From positions 60,685-124,684 of the forward strand of contig DASWNX010000016.1 of assembly GCA_036399055.1 (NCBI GenBank): a stretch of DNA of 64,000 nt, given 5' to 3'. Shown one piece after another: positions 8,765 to 18,636 of this stretch. This DNA comes from Jatrophihabitans sp. (GTDB lineage: Bacteria > Actinomycetota > Actinomycetes > Mycobacteriales > Jatrophihabitantaceae). The notes below the pieces were generated by a model. The model was not told the DNA's origin. It ran no database searches and was given only the letters and a program-made list of their open reading frames with translations. The position numbers and the translations under genes are program-made. Numbering within the stretch: position 1 is the first letter of the stretch; every line of letters starts with the position of its first letter.

Positions 8765-9679
8765 TCAGGTCAGGGTGTCCTTGACCTTGTTGACCACGTT
8801 CGAGATGCCCTGGGCGGTGGCCGCGCCCGCGGTGCCCGGCTTGCCGGCTCCACGGCTGCCGTCGTAGGTGGCGAACAGCTTCGGGTCCGGCGCCGGCAGC
8901 ACGCCGGTGTCATCGGTCAACGGGACCGGTTCGGCCAGGTAGACGATCTGCTGCTCGTCGACCAGCGTCTGGCCGCGCGCCCACCGGCCCTCGCCAGCCT
9001 GGCTGCCTTCGGAGAAGCTCCAGAAGGTGTGGTCGTGCTCCTTGTTCTCCTCCTCGAAGTTCGAGTCTTCGATGAGATCGGCCAGGCCGTCCTCCTGCAA
9101 CTGCTCGATGGCCAGCAACCACTGCTGCTGGTGGAAGGTGTCGCGGGCCAGGTTGAACGCCAACATGTCGCGCACGCCGCGGTCATCGGTCATGTTGTAG
9201 ATGCGGCTGGTCATCAACCGGCTCTGACCCTCGGCTGCGGCGTTGGATCGGAAGTCGGTGAGCATATTGCCGCTGGCGACGATGTAACCGGCGTTCCACG
9301 GCACTCCCTGGCTGTCGCGGGGCAGCCCGCCGCCTCCGGAGACGATGGCATGCTGAGGGTTCATCCCTCCGATCACCGCGGCCAGCACCGGATTGGCCGC
9401 CACCGCCTTCTCGGTGGTCTCTGCCGGGGCGCCCTCCAGCAGCCGGGCCAGCATCGTCGTGAGCATCTCGACGTGACCGATCTCCTCGGTGCCGATGTCC
9501 ATGATCATGTCCTTGTACTTACCGGGGATCCGGCAGTTCCAGCCCTGGAACAGGTACTGCATCATCACGGTCATCTCACCGAACTGACCGCCGAGGATCT
9601 CCTGGAACTTCATGGCGAACAAGGCGTCAGGCCGTTCCGGTTTGGCTTCGAACTGCAGGTTCTTTACGTGGCGGTACAT
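8765..9679 (-). CDS. Manganese (non-heme) catalase
   Basis: A 304-residue dimanganese catalase that splits hydrogen peroxide. Glu35 (GGQFGE), Glu66 and His69 (TEEIGHVEM) match the positions of the dimanganese ligands known in this family. Further family signatures are MMQYLFQGWNC and ARDTFHQQQWL. The C-terminal tail carries YLAEPVPLTDD and PDPKLFATYDG as in typical homologues. The start has AAGGA upstream. The nearby Nramp gene fits a manganese requirement. The roughly 270 bp between this start and the SARP gene hold the divergent promoters; I see no clear operator there. Confidence 0.95.
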   Translation of the reverse strand: MYRHVKNLQFEAKPERPDALFAMKFQEILGGQFGEMTVMMQYLFQGWNCRIPGKYKDMIMDIGTEEIGHVEMLTTMLARLLEGAPAETTEKAVAANPVLAAVIGGMNPQHAIVSGGGGLPRDSQGVPWNAGYIVASGNMLTDFRSNAAAEGQSRLMTSRIYNMTDDRGVRDMLAFNLARDTFHQQQWLLAIEQLQEDGLADLIEDSNFEEENKEHDHTFWSFSEGSQAGEGRWARGQTLVDEQQIVYLAEPVPLTDDTGVLPAPDPKLFATYDGSRGAGKPGTAGAATAQGISNVVNKVKDTLT

Positions 9680-9949
9680 ATGAGGTCATTCCTTTCGCAG
9701 ACGATGGCGGGGGGCCCGGCCCTGATGGCACGGACGCGCTCCGCGCTGACTGGGCCAGCCTGCGCGGGACTCATCTCATGACCGTGTGCGCCACCGGGCG
9801 CCGCGGCGTGCGCGTGGCCGTCACCACGGCGTTGCGCCGTCTCAGTGGCACAAGCCTTCTTCGCCGGGGCATACTCGATTGGTCGGCAGGTCTCCTCAAA
9901 GGCGCAGGTACTCCGCTGGCCCCCGCACACTCGCAAGGCTTGCTGCCCT

Positions 9950-10672
9950 ATGACTGATGGACCTGGCTGCGGCGTGCCGCAGCTGCAGTTGCAGTTGCTC
10001 GACAGCTTCGAGTTGAGCGACCAGCGAAAGCCGGTTCAGGTGCCGCGTCCGGCGCAGCGTTTGCTGGCGTACCTGGCTCTACGCGCGCGACCGGTGGGCC
10101 GCCGGGCCGCCGCTGCGGCGCTGTGGGCCGATCTCGACGAGCAGCAGGGCTTGGCGCGGTTGCGCTCGACCCTGTGGCGGTTGCCGACGGTGGCTGGCAA
10201 CCAGCTTGTCCTCACGGTGCAATCCCGGTTGAGCCTGGCGTCGGAGGTTCAGGTGGATGTGCAGCAAACCCAGGATGAAAGCCATTTCGACGAGCTCGAC
10301 CTCGGCCGCCTCAGCTCTGACGTGCTGCCGGACTGGGAAGAGGACTGGGTCGGTGTCGAACGTGAGCGGTTCCGCCAGGTGCGCTTGCACTTGCTGGAGC
10401 GACTGGCCCAGCGAGCCAGCGAACGCCGGCACTATGATCGCGCGCTGCAGGCGGCCCTGACGGCGGTGGCCAGTGATCCGCTGCGCGAGAGCGCGCACCG
10501 GCAGGTGATGACCATCCATCTGGCTGAGCAGAATCCCGCTGAGGCGCTGCGTCAGTACGAGGCATGCCGCCGGGTGCTGCGGACCGAGCTGGGACTGGCG
10601 CCCTCACCGGCCACCCGTGCGGTCGTGGAGGTGCTGCTGGGCAGGCCGCTGGACATGGCGACCGGGGCCTAG
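9950..10672 (+). CDS. SARP/BTAD-family transcriptional regulator
   Basis: A 240-residue regulator with an OmpR-like winged-helix DNA-binding domain at about 8-95 (LDSFELSDQRKPVQVPRPAQRLLAYL; RLRSTLWRLP). A bacterial transcriptional activation domain follows at about 100-235 (DVLPDWEEDWVGVERERFRQ; EQNPAEALRQYEACRRVLRTELG). There is no ATPase or TPR extension, so it is the small SARP type that usually activates secondary-metabolite genes. Start 9950 gives the family-standard N-terminus; the frame is open upstream to 9845. No biosynthetic gene is adjacent, so its target is unknown. Confidence 0.85.
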   Translation: MTDGPGCGVPQLQLQLLDSFELSDQRKPVQVPRPAQRLLAYLALRARPVGRRAAAAALWADLDEQQGLARLRSTLWRLPTVAGNQLVLTVQSRLSLASEVQVDVQQTQDESHFDELDLGRLSSDVLPDWEEDWVGVERERFRQVRLHLLERLAQRASERRHYDRALQAALTAVASDPLRESAHRQVMTIHLAEQNPAEALRQYEACRRVLRTELGLAPSPATRAVVEVLLGRPLDMATGA

Positions 10673-10697
10673 GACGTGGCTGTGCGGTGGCCGACCC

Positions 10698-10910
10698 TCA
10701 GCCGACTTGGACCTCCACCTCGTCGCACCTGAGGCACTGACGAAACTCGATGATCACCCGCTGGGTGCTCATCCGGTAGTCCCAGCGGTGACCACACCAC
10801 CAGCAGCGATCTCGCACGCTCAGGTGCTGGCGGCGATCCAGAGCGGACCCGCGGCGGCGGCCAGGCTGCGGTGGCAGGCCCGGCGGGAGGAACTGAAAGA
10901 CAGAGATCAT
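10698..10910 (-). CDS. Small putative zinc-ribbon protein
   Basis: A 70-residue reading frame whose second half has two CxxC knuckles (CWWCGHRW and CLRC) about 20 residues apart, consistent with a zinc ribbon. The first 30 residues are Pro/Arg-rich and may not be part of the protein. It converges on the SARP gene with 25 bp between stops. The ribosome site is weak. The paired CxxC motifs are the only support, so this could be chance. Confidence 0.4.
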   Translation of the reverse strand: MISVFQFLPPGLPPQPGRRRGSALDRRQHLSVRDRCWWCGHRWDYRMSTQRVIIEFRQCLRCDEVEVQVG

Positions 10911-11022
10911 GGCCGCATCCCAGACTCGGGCGAACCTGGCTGCCTTTCCAGCTCTATTCGACTTTAACCCTGGAAAGAAGGCGGGTTCAAGCGGTGACTG
11001 CCTGTGACGGCAATCAGGGTTC

Positions 11023-11787
11023 TCAGCCTGCGAGCAGGCTCAGCTGAAAGCTGTACCGGGTCGCGGCATAGACGTGGCTGCCGTACTCGACGGCCACGCC
11101 GCGGTCGTCATAGGTGGTGCGTCGCATGGTCAGCAGGGCCGCCGACCTGGATTCGCCGAGCAGCCGGGCCTCGGCCGCGTTGGCACTGCGAGCCCCGATC
11201 ACCTGGGTGGCCGAGTGCAGGTGGATCCCGGCGGCGCGCAGCAGCTCATACAACCCCCGGGACTCCAGCGCCTCGGCGCTGATCTCAAGCAGGCCGGCAG
11301 GCAAGAAGTTCGTCATCTTCGCGATAGGCCGCTCCAGCGCCGACCGGAGCCGGACGATCTGGAGCACCGGGTCGGCGACCGGCAGGCTCATCGCCGTGGC
11401 GACCTCGGCCGGCGCCGGGACCTGGCCCAGGGACAGCAGTTTGGTCGAGGGACGCTGGCCTTCACGGGTCAGGTCGTCGTGCAGGCTGGTCAGCTTCAGC
11501 GAGCGGCGGACCTTCGGCGACACCACGCGGGTTCCGACACCCCGTCGGCGAACCAGCAGGCCCTGGTCGACCAGATGCTGCATCGCGCGTCGCATGGTGG
11601 GCCGGGAAAGTCCCAGTTTCTCTGCCAACTCCAGCTCGTTCTCGAACCGGGTGCCGGGAACCAGCGAGCCGTTCTCAATCGCCTGCTCCAGATGCCGCGC
11701 GACCTGGTAGTACAGCGGGACCGGGCTCAACCGATCCAGGACGATCCCCTCGAAGGGTGACACCCCGGAGGAGACGGCGGCCGACAT
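11023..11787 (-). CDS. GntR/HutC-family regulator of the inositol locus
   Basis: A 254-residue repressor-type protein. The winged helix at about 20-90 contains PLYYQVARHLEQAIENGSL, ENELELAEKLGLSRPTMRRAM and LVRRRGVGTRV. A UTRA effector-binding domain fills about 105-250 (AEARLLGESRSAALLTMRRTTYDDRGVAVEYGSH). It diverges from iolA across a region with palindromic sites. Control of the inositol genes, with an inositol-derived effector, is inferred from that arrangement. Confidence 0.88.
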   Translation of the reverse strand: MSAAVSSGVSPFEGIVLDRLSPVPLYYQVARHLEQAIENGSLVPGTRFENELELAEKLGLSRPTMRRAMQHLVDQGLLVRRRGVGTRVVSPKVRRSLKLTSLHDDLTREGQRPSTKLLSLGQVPAPAEVATAMSLPVADPVLQIVRLRSALERPIAKMTNFLPAGLLEISAEALESRGLYELLRAAGIHLHSATQVIGARSANAAEARLLGESRSAALLTMRRTTYDDRGVAVEYGSHVYAATRYSFQLSLLAG

Positions 11788-11830
11788 GAGTGAAAGTATG
11801 TCAGCTCATAACTACAAAGTCACGGGACCA

Positions 11831-11844
11831 TTTGTCATGACAAA
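11831..11844. promoter_or_regulatory. Palindromic operator between GntR and iolA
   Basis: TTTGTCATGACAAA is a perfect 14-bp palindrome, followed four bases later by TTGACA (11848-11853), a good -35 match reading toward iolA. A second palindrome, CGTCCGGACG, occupies 11861-11870. Binding by the adjacent GntR protein is inferred from position; no clear -10 box is visible. Confidence 0.55.
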
Positions 11845-12002
11845 GTCTTGACAGAATAGACGTCCGGACGGTTTCCTGAGGAACGCGGCACGACGGTGTG
11901 ACAGCCGTCGTGAACGTGGGCGGCACCTCAGTCGCGCAAGCGTGGGCTCGTCGGCGGACGGGCCGCGGCGCAAGCGGCGGTCAACACGGCGAAGGGCAGA
12001 TG

Positions 12003-13502
12003 ATGGGGACGACGATCGAGCACTGGGTCGGCGGCAAGCGGCTGGCTGAGACGGGAGGCCGCCGGGCGCCGGTGTTCAACCCGGCCACCGGTCAGCAGCA
12101 GGCCCAGGTGGCGCTGGCGTCAGCGGCCGAGGTCAGCGACGCGGTGCAGGTGGCGTCCACGGCCTTTATCGACTGGTCCCAGAGCTCGCTGAGCCGGCGC
12201 GCCAAGATTCTCTTCAGCTTCCGCGAACTGGTCAACAGCCACATCGACGAGTTGGCCGAGCTGATCACCGACGAGCACGGCAAGGTGCTCAGCGACGCCC
12301 GTGGCGAGGTGCAGCGCGGCCTGGAGGTCGTCGAGTTCGCCTGCGGCATCCCGCACCTGCTCAAGGGCGAGTACTCCGACCAGGTCTCGGCCGGCATCGA
12401 CACCTACTCCTTTCGCGAGCCGCTGGGCGTGGTCGCCGGCATCACCCCGTTCAACTTTCCGGTGATGGTCCCGATGTGGATGCACCCGGTCGCGATCGCC
12501 TGCGGCAACACCTTCGTGCTCAAGCCCAGCGAGCGCGACCCGTCGGCGTCGATGCTGGTCGCTGAGCTGTGGCAGCGAGCCGGCCTGCCCGACGGCGTGT
12601 TCAATGTCGTGCACGGTGACAAGGAGGCGGTGGACGCGCTGCTGGACTCACCCGACGTGGCAGCGGTGTCCTTCGTCGGCTCCACTCCGATCGCTCGCTA
12701 CATCCACCAGCGGGCCAGCGCGACGGGCAAGCGGGTGCAGGCGCTCGGCGGCGCCAAGAACCACGCGGTGGTGCTGCCTGACGCGGACCTCGACTTCGCC
12801 TCCGACCACCTGGTGGCAGCCGCCTTCGGCTCAGCCGGTGAGCGCTGCATGGCGGTCTCGGCGACCGTGGCGGTGGGCGCGGCGGCCGACCGGTTGGTCG
12901 AGGCGGTCTCAGCCAAGGCGCGTGCGGTCAAGGTCGGGCCGGGCCGCCAGAGCGACAGCGAGATGGGCCCGGTGATCACCCAGGCGGCCAAGGACCGCAT
13001 CGAGGGCCTGATCGGCAGCGGCGCCGAACAGGGCGCCCGGCTCAGCGTCGACGGCCGGGGCCTGCGGGTGGAAGGCGGCCAGGACGGCTTCTTCGTGGGC
13101 CCGACCGTGATCGACGAGGTCACCACCTCGATGGATGTCTACCGCGAGGAGATCTTCGGCCCGGTCCTGTCGGTGCTGCGGGTCCAGACGGTTGAAGAGG
13201 CGATCGACCTGATCAACGCCAATCCCTACGGAAACGGCACCGCGATCTTCACCTCCAGCGGCGACGCCGCCCGCAGGTTCCAGCGCGGCGTCAAGGTCGG
13301 CATGATCGGCGTCAACGTGCCTATCCCGGTTCCGATGGCCTACTACTCCTTCGGTGGCTGGAAGGACTCGTTGTTCGGCGACAAGCACGTGCACGGCGCC
13401 GAGGGAGTCTCGTTCTACACCCGCGGCAAGGTCGTGACCTCCCGGTGGCCTGAGCACCAGTCCGGCTCGGCCGCCAGCTACTCCTTCCCGACCGCCACCT
13501 AG
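12003..13502 (+). CDS. iolA: Methylmalonate-semialdehyde dehydrogenase, CoA-acylating
   Basis: A 499-residue aldehyde dehydrogenase. It converts malonic semialdehyde, the last inositol breakdown intermediate, to acetyl-CoA (or methylmalonate semialdehyde to propionyl-CoA). Signatures are [11 protein letters not shown] at the start, [26 protein letters not shown], and the catalytic Cys in [15 protein letters not shown] codons occur at 12000 and 12003. The second is preferred because GAAGGG lies 6 bp ahead. An in-frame extension to 11898 has no family similarity. It is the first gene after the operator region and heads the operon. Confidence 0.93.
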   Translation: MGTTIEHWVGGKRLAETGGRRAPVFNPATGQQQAQVALASAAEVSDAVQVASTAFIDWSQSSLSRRAKILFSFRELVNSHIDELAELITDEHGKVLSDARGEVQRGLEVVEFACGIPHLLKGEYSDQVSAGIDTYSFREPLGVVAGITPFNFPVMVPMWMHPVAIACGNTFVLKPSERDPSASMLVAELWQRAGLPDGVFNVVHGDKEAVDALLDSPDVAAVSFVGSTPIARYIHQRASATGKRVQALGGAKNHAVVLPDADLDFASDHLVAAAFGSAGERCMAVSATVAVGAAADRLVEAVSAKARAVKVGPGRQSDSEMGPVITQAAKDRIEGLIGSGAEQGARLSVDGRGLRVEGGQDGFFVGPTVIDEVTTSMDVYREEIFGPVLSVLRVQTVEEAIDLINANPYGNGTAIFTSSGDAARRFQRGVKVGMIGVNVPIPVPMAYYSFGGWKDSLFGDKHVHGAEGVSFYTRGKVVTSRWPEHQSGSAASYSFPTAT

Positions 13503-13570
13503 ACACCAGGCGCCAGGCACCAGACCAGCTCAGCACCCGCACCGACTGACAGAAGATGAGGCGATAGGAC

Positions 13571-14557
13571 ATGCGCGCAACGAAGTCGAGATGGCTGTTG
13601 GCCACCTTGCTCGTGCCGGTGCTGGCCATCTCGGCCTGCAGCAGCGAGAACGCGGTGAACCGGCAGACTGACAAGGCCGAGGGCGGCAGCGGCGGCTACG
13701 GCTTCAAGATCGCGGTGGTGACGCACGGCGGCGCCGGCGACGCCTTCTGGAGCATCGTCAAGGCCGGCGCCGTTCAAGCCGGCAAGGACATGGGTGACGC
13801 GGTCAGCTACCAGAGCGAGGGCGATCCGACCAACCAGTCCAAGCTGATCGACAATGCCGTCAACCAGAAGCCCGACGGCCTGGTGGTGTCGATGGCCAAT
13901 CCGCAGGCCGTCAAGGCGGCCGTGCAGCGGGCGGTCGCGGCCGGCATCCCGGTGATCACGATCAACGCCGGCGGCGCTGAGTCCAAGGCCTACGGCGCGC
14001 TGTCGCATATCGGCTCGGACGAGAGGGTCGCCGGCGAGGCGGTCGGCAGCAGGCTCAAGACAGAAAAAGTCACCAACGTCATCTGCGTCATCCACGAAGC
14101 CGGCAACGTAGGCCTGGAGACCCGCTGCGAGGGTGTCAAGAGCGCCCTCGGCGGCGCGGTCACCAATATCCAGGTCGACAACAACAACCTCCCCGCCGCT
14201 CAGGCCACCATCCGGGCCAAGCTGCAGCAGGACAAGTCCATCGACGGCGTCGTGACCCTCGGAGGCCAGGTGGCCTCGACTGCCCTGGGCGCGATCAGCG
14301 GGGCAGGCTCCAGCGCAAAGCTGGCCACCTTCGACCTGAACGCCGACGTCGCCAAGGGCGTGCTGGACGGCAAGATCGACTTCGCGGTGGACCAGCAGCC
14401 CTACCTGCAGGGCTACCTGGCGGTGCAGATGCTGACTCTCTACAAGACCAACCTCAACGTGCTCGGCGGCGGCCTGCCGGTGCTCACCGGCCCCGACCTG
14501 ATCACCAAGGAGAACGCCGCGGCGGTTCTCAAGCTCGCGGCCGGCGGCACCCGATGA
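13571..14557 (+). CDS. Sugar ABC transporter substrate-binding lipoprotein (probable myo-inositol)
   Basis: A 328-residue periplasmic-binding-protein-type lipoprotein with a lipobox at Cys23 (AISAC). It has the type I fold of ribose/inositol binding proteins (FKIAVVTHGGAGDAFWSIVKAGA; DGLVVSMANPQAV; IPVITINAGG; ending FAVDQQPYLQGYLAVQML). Myo-inositol is the likely ligand from the surrounding catabolic genes. Its TGA overlaps the permease ATG by ATGA. Confidence 0.9.
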   Translation: MRATKSRWLLATLLVPVLAISACSSENAVNRQTDKAEGGSGGYGFKIAVVTHGGAGDAFWSIVKAGAVQAGKDMGDAVSYQSEGDPTNQSKLIDNAVNQKPDGLVVSMANPQAVKAAVQRAVAAGIPVITINAGGAESKAYGALSHIGSDERVAGEAVGSRLKTEKVTNVICVIHEAGNVGLETRCEGVKSALGGAVTNIQVDNNNLPAAQATIRAKLQQDKSIDGVVTLGGQVASTALGAISGAGSSAKLATFDLNADVAKGVLDGKIDFAVDQQPYLQGYLAVQMLTLYKTNLNVLGGGLPVLTGPDLITKENAAAVLKLAAGGTR

Positions 14558-15594
14558 CCGCCGTGACCGTCGCCGGCGACGAGCGGGTGGCCAAGGTCAG
14601 CCCGCTGCGCCAGTTGCTGATCAAGCCCGAGTTCGGCTCGCTGATCGGCGCCATCGTCGTCTTCGCCTTCTTCGCCACCCAGTCGGAGGTGTTCCGTTCC
14701 ACCCGCGGGGTAGCCAACTGGCTCGACACGGCCTCCACGGTGGGGCTGATGGCGATTCCGGTGGCGTTGCTGATGATCGGCGGGCACTTCGACCTGTCGG
14801 CCGGCGTCCAGACCGGCACCGCCGGCTTGGCGACCGGCATCATGACCACCTACTGGGGCCTGCAGGTCTACGCCTCGCTGGCGGTGTCGCTGCTGCTGAT
14901 GCTGGCCATCGGATTCCTCAACGGCTACCTGGTGGTCAGGACCGGTCTGCCCAGTTTCATCATCACCCTGGGGACATTCCTGGGCCTGCAGGGCATCAAC
15001 CTCGGCGTCACCAAGCAGGTCACCAACACCGTGCAGGTCTCCAACCTCGACCTGGTGCCTGGTTACCAACCGTTGAAGGACGTCTTCGGCTCCACCATCT
15101 CCATCGCCGGCAGCGGTTTTCAGATCGCGATCCTGTGGTGGTTGCTGCTCACCGCGCTCGGCTCGTACCTGCTGCTCAAGACCCGGTTCGGCAACTGGAT
15201 CTTCGCCACCGGCGGTGACCCCGACGCCAGCAAGAACGTCGGCGTGCCGACGGGCCGCACCACCATCACCCTGTTCATGCTCACCTCGGCCTTCGCCTGG
15301 TTCGTGGGCAACACCCAGATCATTCGGTTCGGCACCATCCAGGCGCAGGTGGGCATCGGCCAGGAGCTGATCTTCATCGTGGCCGCCGTGATCGGCGGCT
15401 GCCTGCTGACCGGCGGTTACGGCTCGGTCATCGGCGCGGCGGTGGGTGCGTTGATCTTTGGCATGACCCAGCAGGGCATTGTCTACGCGGGCTGGAATTC
15501 GGACTGGTTCAAGCTGTTCGTCGGGGCGATGCTGCTGCTGGCGGTGCTGGCCAACCAGATCGTGCGGCGCTATGCCGAACAGAGCAGGAGGTAG
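14554..15594 (+). CDS. Sugar ABC transporter permease (RbsC type)
   Basis: A 346-residue integral membrane protein with about 9-10 hydrophobic segments and the BPD_transp_2 pattern ([67 protein letters not shown]). It forms the channel of the inositol importer. It overlaps the binding-protein gene by 4 bp and ends 4 bp before the ATPase gene. Confidence 0.92.
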   Translation: MTAVTVAGDERVAKVSPLRQLLIKPEFGSLIGAIVVFAFFATQSEVFRSTRGVANWLDTASTVGLMAIPVALLMIGGHFDLSAGVQTGTAGLATGIMTTYWGLQVYASLAVSLLLMLAIGFLNGYLVVRTGLPSFIITLGTFLGLQGINLGVTKQVTNTVQVSNLDLVPGYQPLKDVFGSTISIAGSGFQIAILWWLLLTALGSYLLLKTRFGNWIFATGGDPDASKNVGVPTGRTTITLFMLTSAFAWFVGNTQIIRFGTIQAQVGIGQELIFIVAAVIGGCLLTGGYGSVIGAAVGALIFGMTQQGIVYAGWNSDWFKLFVGAMLLLAVLANQIVRRYAEQSRR

Positions 15595-15598
15595 GCCC

Positions 15599-16528
15599 AT
15601 GACCGACGCCGAGATCACGTTCGACAGCGCGCGGCAGGTTCGCCAGGGGGCCCCGGACTCCGGCGCGCCGCTGCTGGAGATCCAGAACATCACCAAGACC
15701 TTCGGCAGCGTCATCTCGCTGTTCGACATCTCCACCACGGTGCGGGCCGGCCAGGTGACCTCCGTGCTGGGTGACAACGGCGCCGGCAAGTCCACGTTCA
15801 TCAAGACGCTGGCCGGCGTCTACCAGCCCGATCAGGGCCAACTGCTGATCGACGGCAAGCCGGTCACGCTGTCCTCTCCGCGGGACTCCCTCGACGCCGG
15901 GATCGCCACTGTCTACCAGGACCTGGCGATGGTTCCGCTGATGGCCATCTGGCGCAACTTCTTCCTGGGCTCCGAGCCGACCAAGGGCTGGGGGCCGTTC
16001 CGCCGCTTCGACGCCGACAAGGCCAAGGCCATCACCCGCAAGGAGCTGGCCGACATGGGAATCGACATCCGCGATCCCGACCAGCCGGTCGGCACGCTGT
16101 CCGGCGGCGAGCGGCAGTCGGTGGCGATCGCCCGGGCCGTCTACTTCGGCGCCCGGCTGCTGATCTTGGACGAGCCGACGTCCGCGCTCGGGGTCAAGCA
16201 GGCGGGTGTGGTGCTCAAATACATCGTGCAGGCCCGCGACCGAGGCCTGGGCGTCATCTTCATCACCCACAATCCGCATCACGCCTACCCGGTGGGGGAC
16301 CGGTTCCTGCTGCTCAAGCGGGGCCGCAGCCTGGGTGACTTCGCCAAGTCCGAGATCTCGCTGGCCGAGCTGACCGGCCTGATGGCCGGCGGCGCGGAGT
16401 TGGAGCAACTGGCGCATGAGCTGCAGCGCCCGGATCAGGCCGGCTCTGATGACCACCATTCCTCCGCCACCGCCGCTGAGGAGCCTGGGCGCGGCATGCT
16501 GCGCGACAGCTCCCATCTGGGCCAGTGA
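15599..16528 (+). CDS. Sugar ABC transporter ATP-binding protein, single domain
   Basis: A 309-residue ATPase. Walker A is GDNGAGKST, the signature is LSGGERQ, Walker B is [11 protein letters not shown]. Unlike the usual RbsA/MglA partner of such permeases it has one ABC domain rather than two, so it likely works as a homodimer. The start has a near-perfect CAGGAGG at 15585-15591. The last 50 residues are His/Asp/Ser-rich and look disordered. Confidence 0.92.
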   Translation: MTDAEITFDSARQVRQGAPDSGAPLLEIQNITKTFGSVISLFDISTTVRAGQVTSVLGDNGAGKSTFIKTLAGVYQPDQGQLLIDGKPVTLSSPRDSLDAGIATVYQDLAMVPLMAIWRNFFLGSEPTKGWGPFRRFDADKAKAITRKELADMGIDIRDPDQPVGTLSGGERQSVAIARAVYFGARLLILDEPTSALGVKQAGVVLKYIVQARDRGLGVIFITHNPHHAYPVGDRFLLLKRGRSLGDFAKSEISLAELTGLMAGGAELEQLAHELQRPDQAGSDDHHSSATAAEEPGRGMLRDSSHLGQ

Positions 16529-16597
16529 GCCGGACCGCTCGGGCGAGCGGCGCAGCCGCCGGGCCGGGCCGCGCGTGAGGCGAGAGGAAGTCCGCAG

Positions 16598-17650
16598 ATG
16601 ACGGTGGGCGTCGCGATCATCGGCACCGGGGTGATGGGCGCCGAGCACGCCCGGCTGCTGGACCGTGAGGTCTCCGCGGCACAGGTGCGCGGGGTGTTCG
16701 ACCTCGACGCCGAGCGCGCTGCGGCCACGGTCGCCCGGGTGCCCTCGGCCCGGGCCTTCGACGACCCGTTCGAGCTGATCGCCGACAGCGCGGTCGACGC
16801 CGTGGTGGTGGCCTCGGCGGACCCGACCCATGAGCGATTCGTGCTGGCCGCGCTCGCCGGCCGCAAGCCGGTGCTGTGCGAGAAGCCGCTGGCGCCGGAC
16901 GTGGCCGGTTGCGAGCGGATCATCGCCGCGGAGCTGGCGGTCGGCCGACGGTTGGTCAGCGTCGGCTTCATGCGCCGGTTCGACCCCGGGTACTTGCGGC
17001 TCAAGCAGGCGGTCGACGCCGGCGGGCTGGGTTTGCCGCTGATGCTGCACTGCACGCACCGCAACCAGCAGGCGCCAGCGGGCCTGCCGAGCGAGTCGCT
17101 GATCTCAGGCTCGGCCGTTCACGAGCTCGACATCGCTCGCTGGTTGCTGGGGGAGGAGCTGAGCCGGATCACCGTGCACCGTCCGCGCAGCTCGCGGGCG
17201 TCGCTGCCGACCGAGGATCCGCTGTTCCTGGTGGTGGAATCGAGCAGCGGCGTGATCATCGACATCGAGGTCTTCGTCAACTCCGGCTACGGTTACGAGG
17301 TCCGCTGTGAGCTGGTCGCCGAGCGGGGCACCGTCTCGCTGGACGCCCCGGCGCCGGTCGTCGAGCGGCGCGCCGGAGCAGTGCTGCGGGCGGTGCCGGC
17401 GGACTGGCGGCCGCGCTTCGCGGCGGCGTACCGGAGCGAGCTGCAGAATTGGGTCGACTCGATCGAGTACGGCGCGCCCTGTGACGCGGCCACCAGCTGG
17501 GACGGCTACGCGGCCACGGTCACCGCTCAGGCCGGCATCCTGGCGCTGCGGACCGGCCTCGCCCAGCCCGTCAGCCACCTGGACCGGCCCGAGCTGTACC
17601 CGGCGCCGACCGGCGGCGCGCGACCGGCTCAGAGCACGGCGCCCGGGTGA
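16598..17650 (+). CDS. iolG: Inositol 2-dehydrogenase, Gfo/Idh/MocA family
   Basis: A 350-residue NAD-dependent dehydrogenase that oxidises myo-inositol to scyllo-inosose, the first step. Rossmann motif GTGVMG near residue 9, then CEKPLAPD with the catalytic Lys, and GSAVHELDIARWLLG with the substrate-binding Asp/His region. GAGGCGAGAGGAAG precedes the start. Its stop overlaps the iolC GTG start. Confidence 0.88.
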   Translation: MTVGVAIIGTGVMGAEHARLLDREVSAAQVRGVFDLDAERAAATVARVPSARAFDDPFELIADSAVDAVVVASADPTHERFVLAALAGRKPVLCEKPLAPDVAGCERIIAAELAVGRRLVSVGFMRRFDPGYLRLKQAVDAGGLGLPLMLHCTHRNQQAPAGLPSESLISGSAVHELDIARWLLGEELSRITVHRPRSSRASLPTEDPLFLVVESSSGVIIDIEVFVNSGYGYEVRCELVAERGTVSLDAPAPVVERRAGAVLRAVPADWRPRFAAAYRSELQNWVDSIEYGAPCDAATSWDGYAATVTAQAGILALRTGLAQPVSHLDRPELYPAPTGGARPAQSTAPG

Positions 17651-18636
17651 GCGGCGTGGAGGCGATGGCCGAGGTGCTGACGGTCGGCCGGGTGGGCGTC
17701 GACCTGTACCCGCAGCAGTCCGGCGTGCCGCTGGCGCAGGTGAGCACCTTCGCCAGGTCCTTGGGAGGAACCGCCACTAATGTCGCGGTCGGCGCGGCCC
17801 GTCTGGGCCGGCGCAGCGCGGTGCTGACCAAGGTGGGGCCAGACGGTTTCGGAAGTTACGTGCGCCAGGCGCTGGCCGACTTCGGGGTCGACAACCGGTT
17901 CGTCGGCACCGCGCCCGAGCTGTTGACGCCGGTGGTGTTCTGCGCGCTGGACCCGCCGGAGGATCCTCCGCTGCTGTTCTACCGGCTTCCCACCGCTCCG
18001 GACCTGACCCTGACGGCGCAGGACGTGCCCTGGGATCTGGTCGCCGAGGTGCCGCTGTTGTGGGTCACCGGGACTGGCGTGTCGGCAGAGCCGGCCCGCT
18101 CGACCCAGCTGGAGATGCTGAGCAGGCGGGGCCGGCCGGATTCGGCCGCCGGCCGCTGGACAGTGCTCGACCTGGACTGGCGTCCGATGTTCTGGCAGTC
18201 ACCGGCCCAAGCGCGTGAGCAGTACCAGCGGATGCTGCCCCATGTCAGCGTGGCGGTCGGCAACCGTCGCGAGGTCGAGGTGGCGGTGGGAACCAGCGAC
18301 CCGCGGCTGGCCGCTCGCCGGCTGCTCGAGTGCGGCGTCGAGCTCGCCCTGGTGAAGCTGGGCGCCGACGGGGTGCTGGTGGCCACAGCCGATTCGATGA
18401 CCGTCGTCGCGCCGCTGGGCGTCGAGGTGGTCTGCGGGCTCGGCGCCGGTGACGCCTTCGGCGCCGCCGTCGTGCACGGCCTGCTGTCGGGCTGGTCGCC
18501 GGTCAGCATCGCCGAGCACGCCAACGCGGCCGGAGCGATCGTGGCCTCCCGGCTGGCCTGCGCCGACGCCATGCCGAGCCTGGCCGAGCTGGCCGAGCTG
18601 CTCGGCCGGCGTCGGGAAAGCGAAGGCGGCAGCTGA
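17647..18636 (+). CDS. iolC: 5-dehydro-2-deoxygluconokinase
   Basis: A 329-residue PfkB-family kinase that phosphorylates 5-dehydro-2-deoxygluconate. The family signatures are GGTATNVAVGAARLG near 38-52, and GLGAGDAFGAAVVHGLL with the catalytic Asp. The GTG start overlaps the iolG stop, and its TGA shares one base with the next ATG (TGATG). It lacks the C-terminal aldolase-like domain found fused to IolC in some Gram-negative bacteria; a related protein is encoded next. Confidence 0.92.
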   Translation: MSGVEAMAEVLTVGRVGVDLYPQQSGVPLAQVSTFARSLGGTATNVAVGAARLGRRSAVLTKVGPDGFGSYVRQALADFGVDNRFVGTAPELLTPVVFCALDPPEDPPLLFYRLPTAPDLTLTAQDVPWDLVAEVPLLWVTGTGVSAEPARSTQLEMLSRRGRPDSAAGRWTVLDLDWRPMFWQSPAQAREQYQRMLPHVSVAVGNRREVEVAVGTSDPRLAARRLLECGVELALVKLGADGVLVATADSMTVVAPLGVEVVCGLGAGDAFGAAVVHGLLSGWSPVSIAEHANAAGAIVASRLACADAMPSLAELAELLGRRRESEGGS

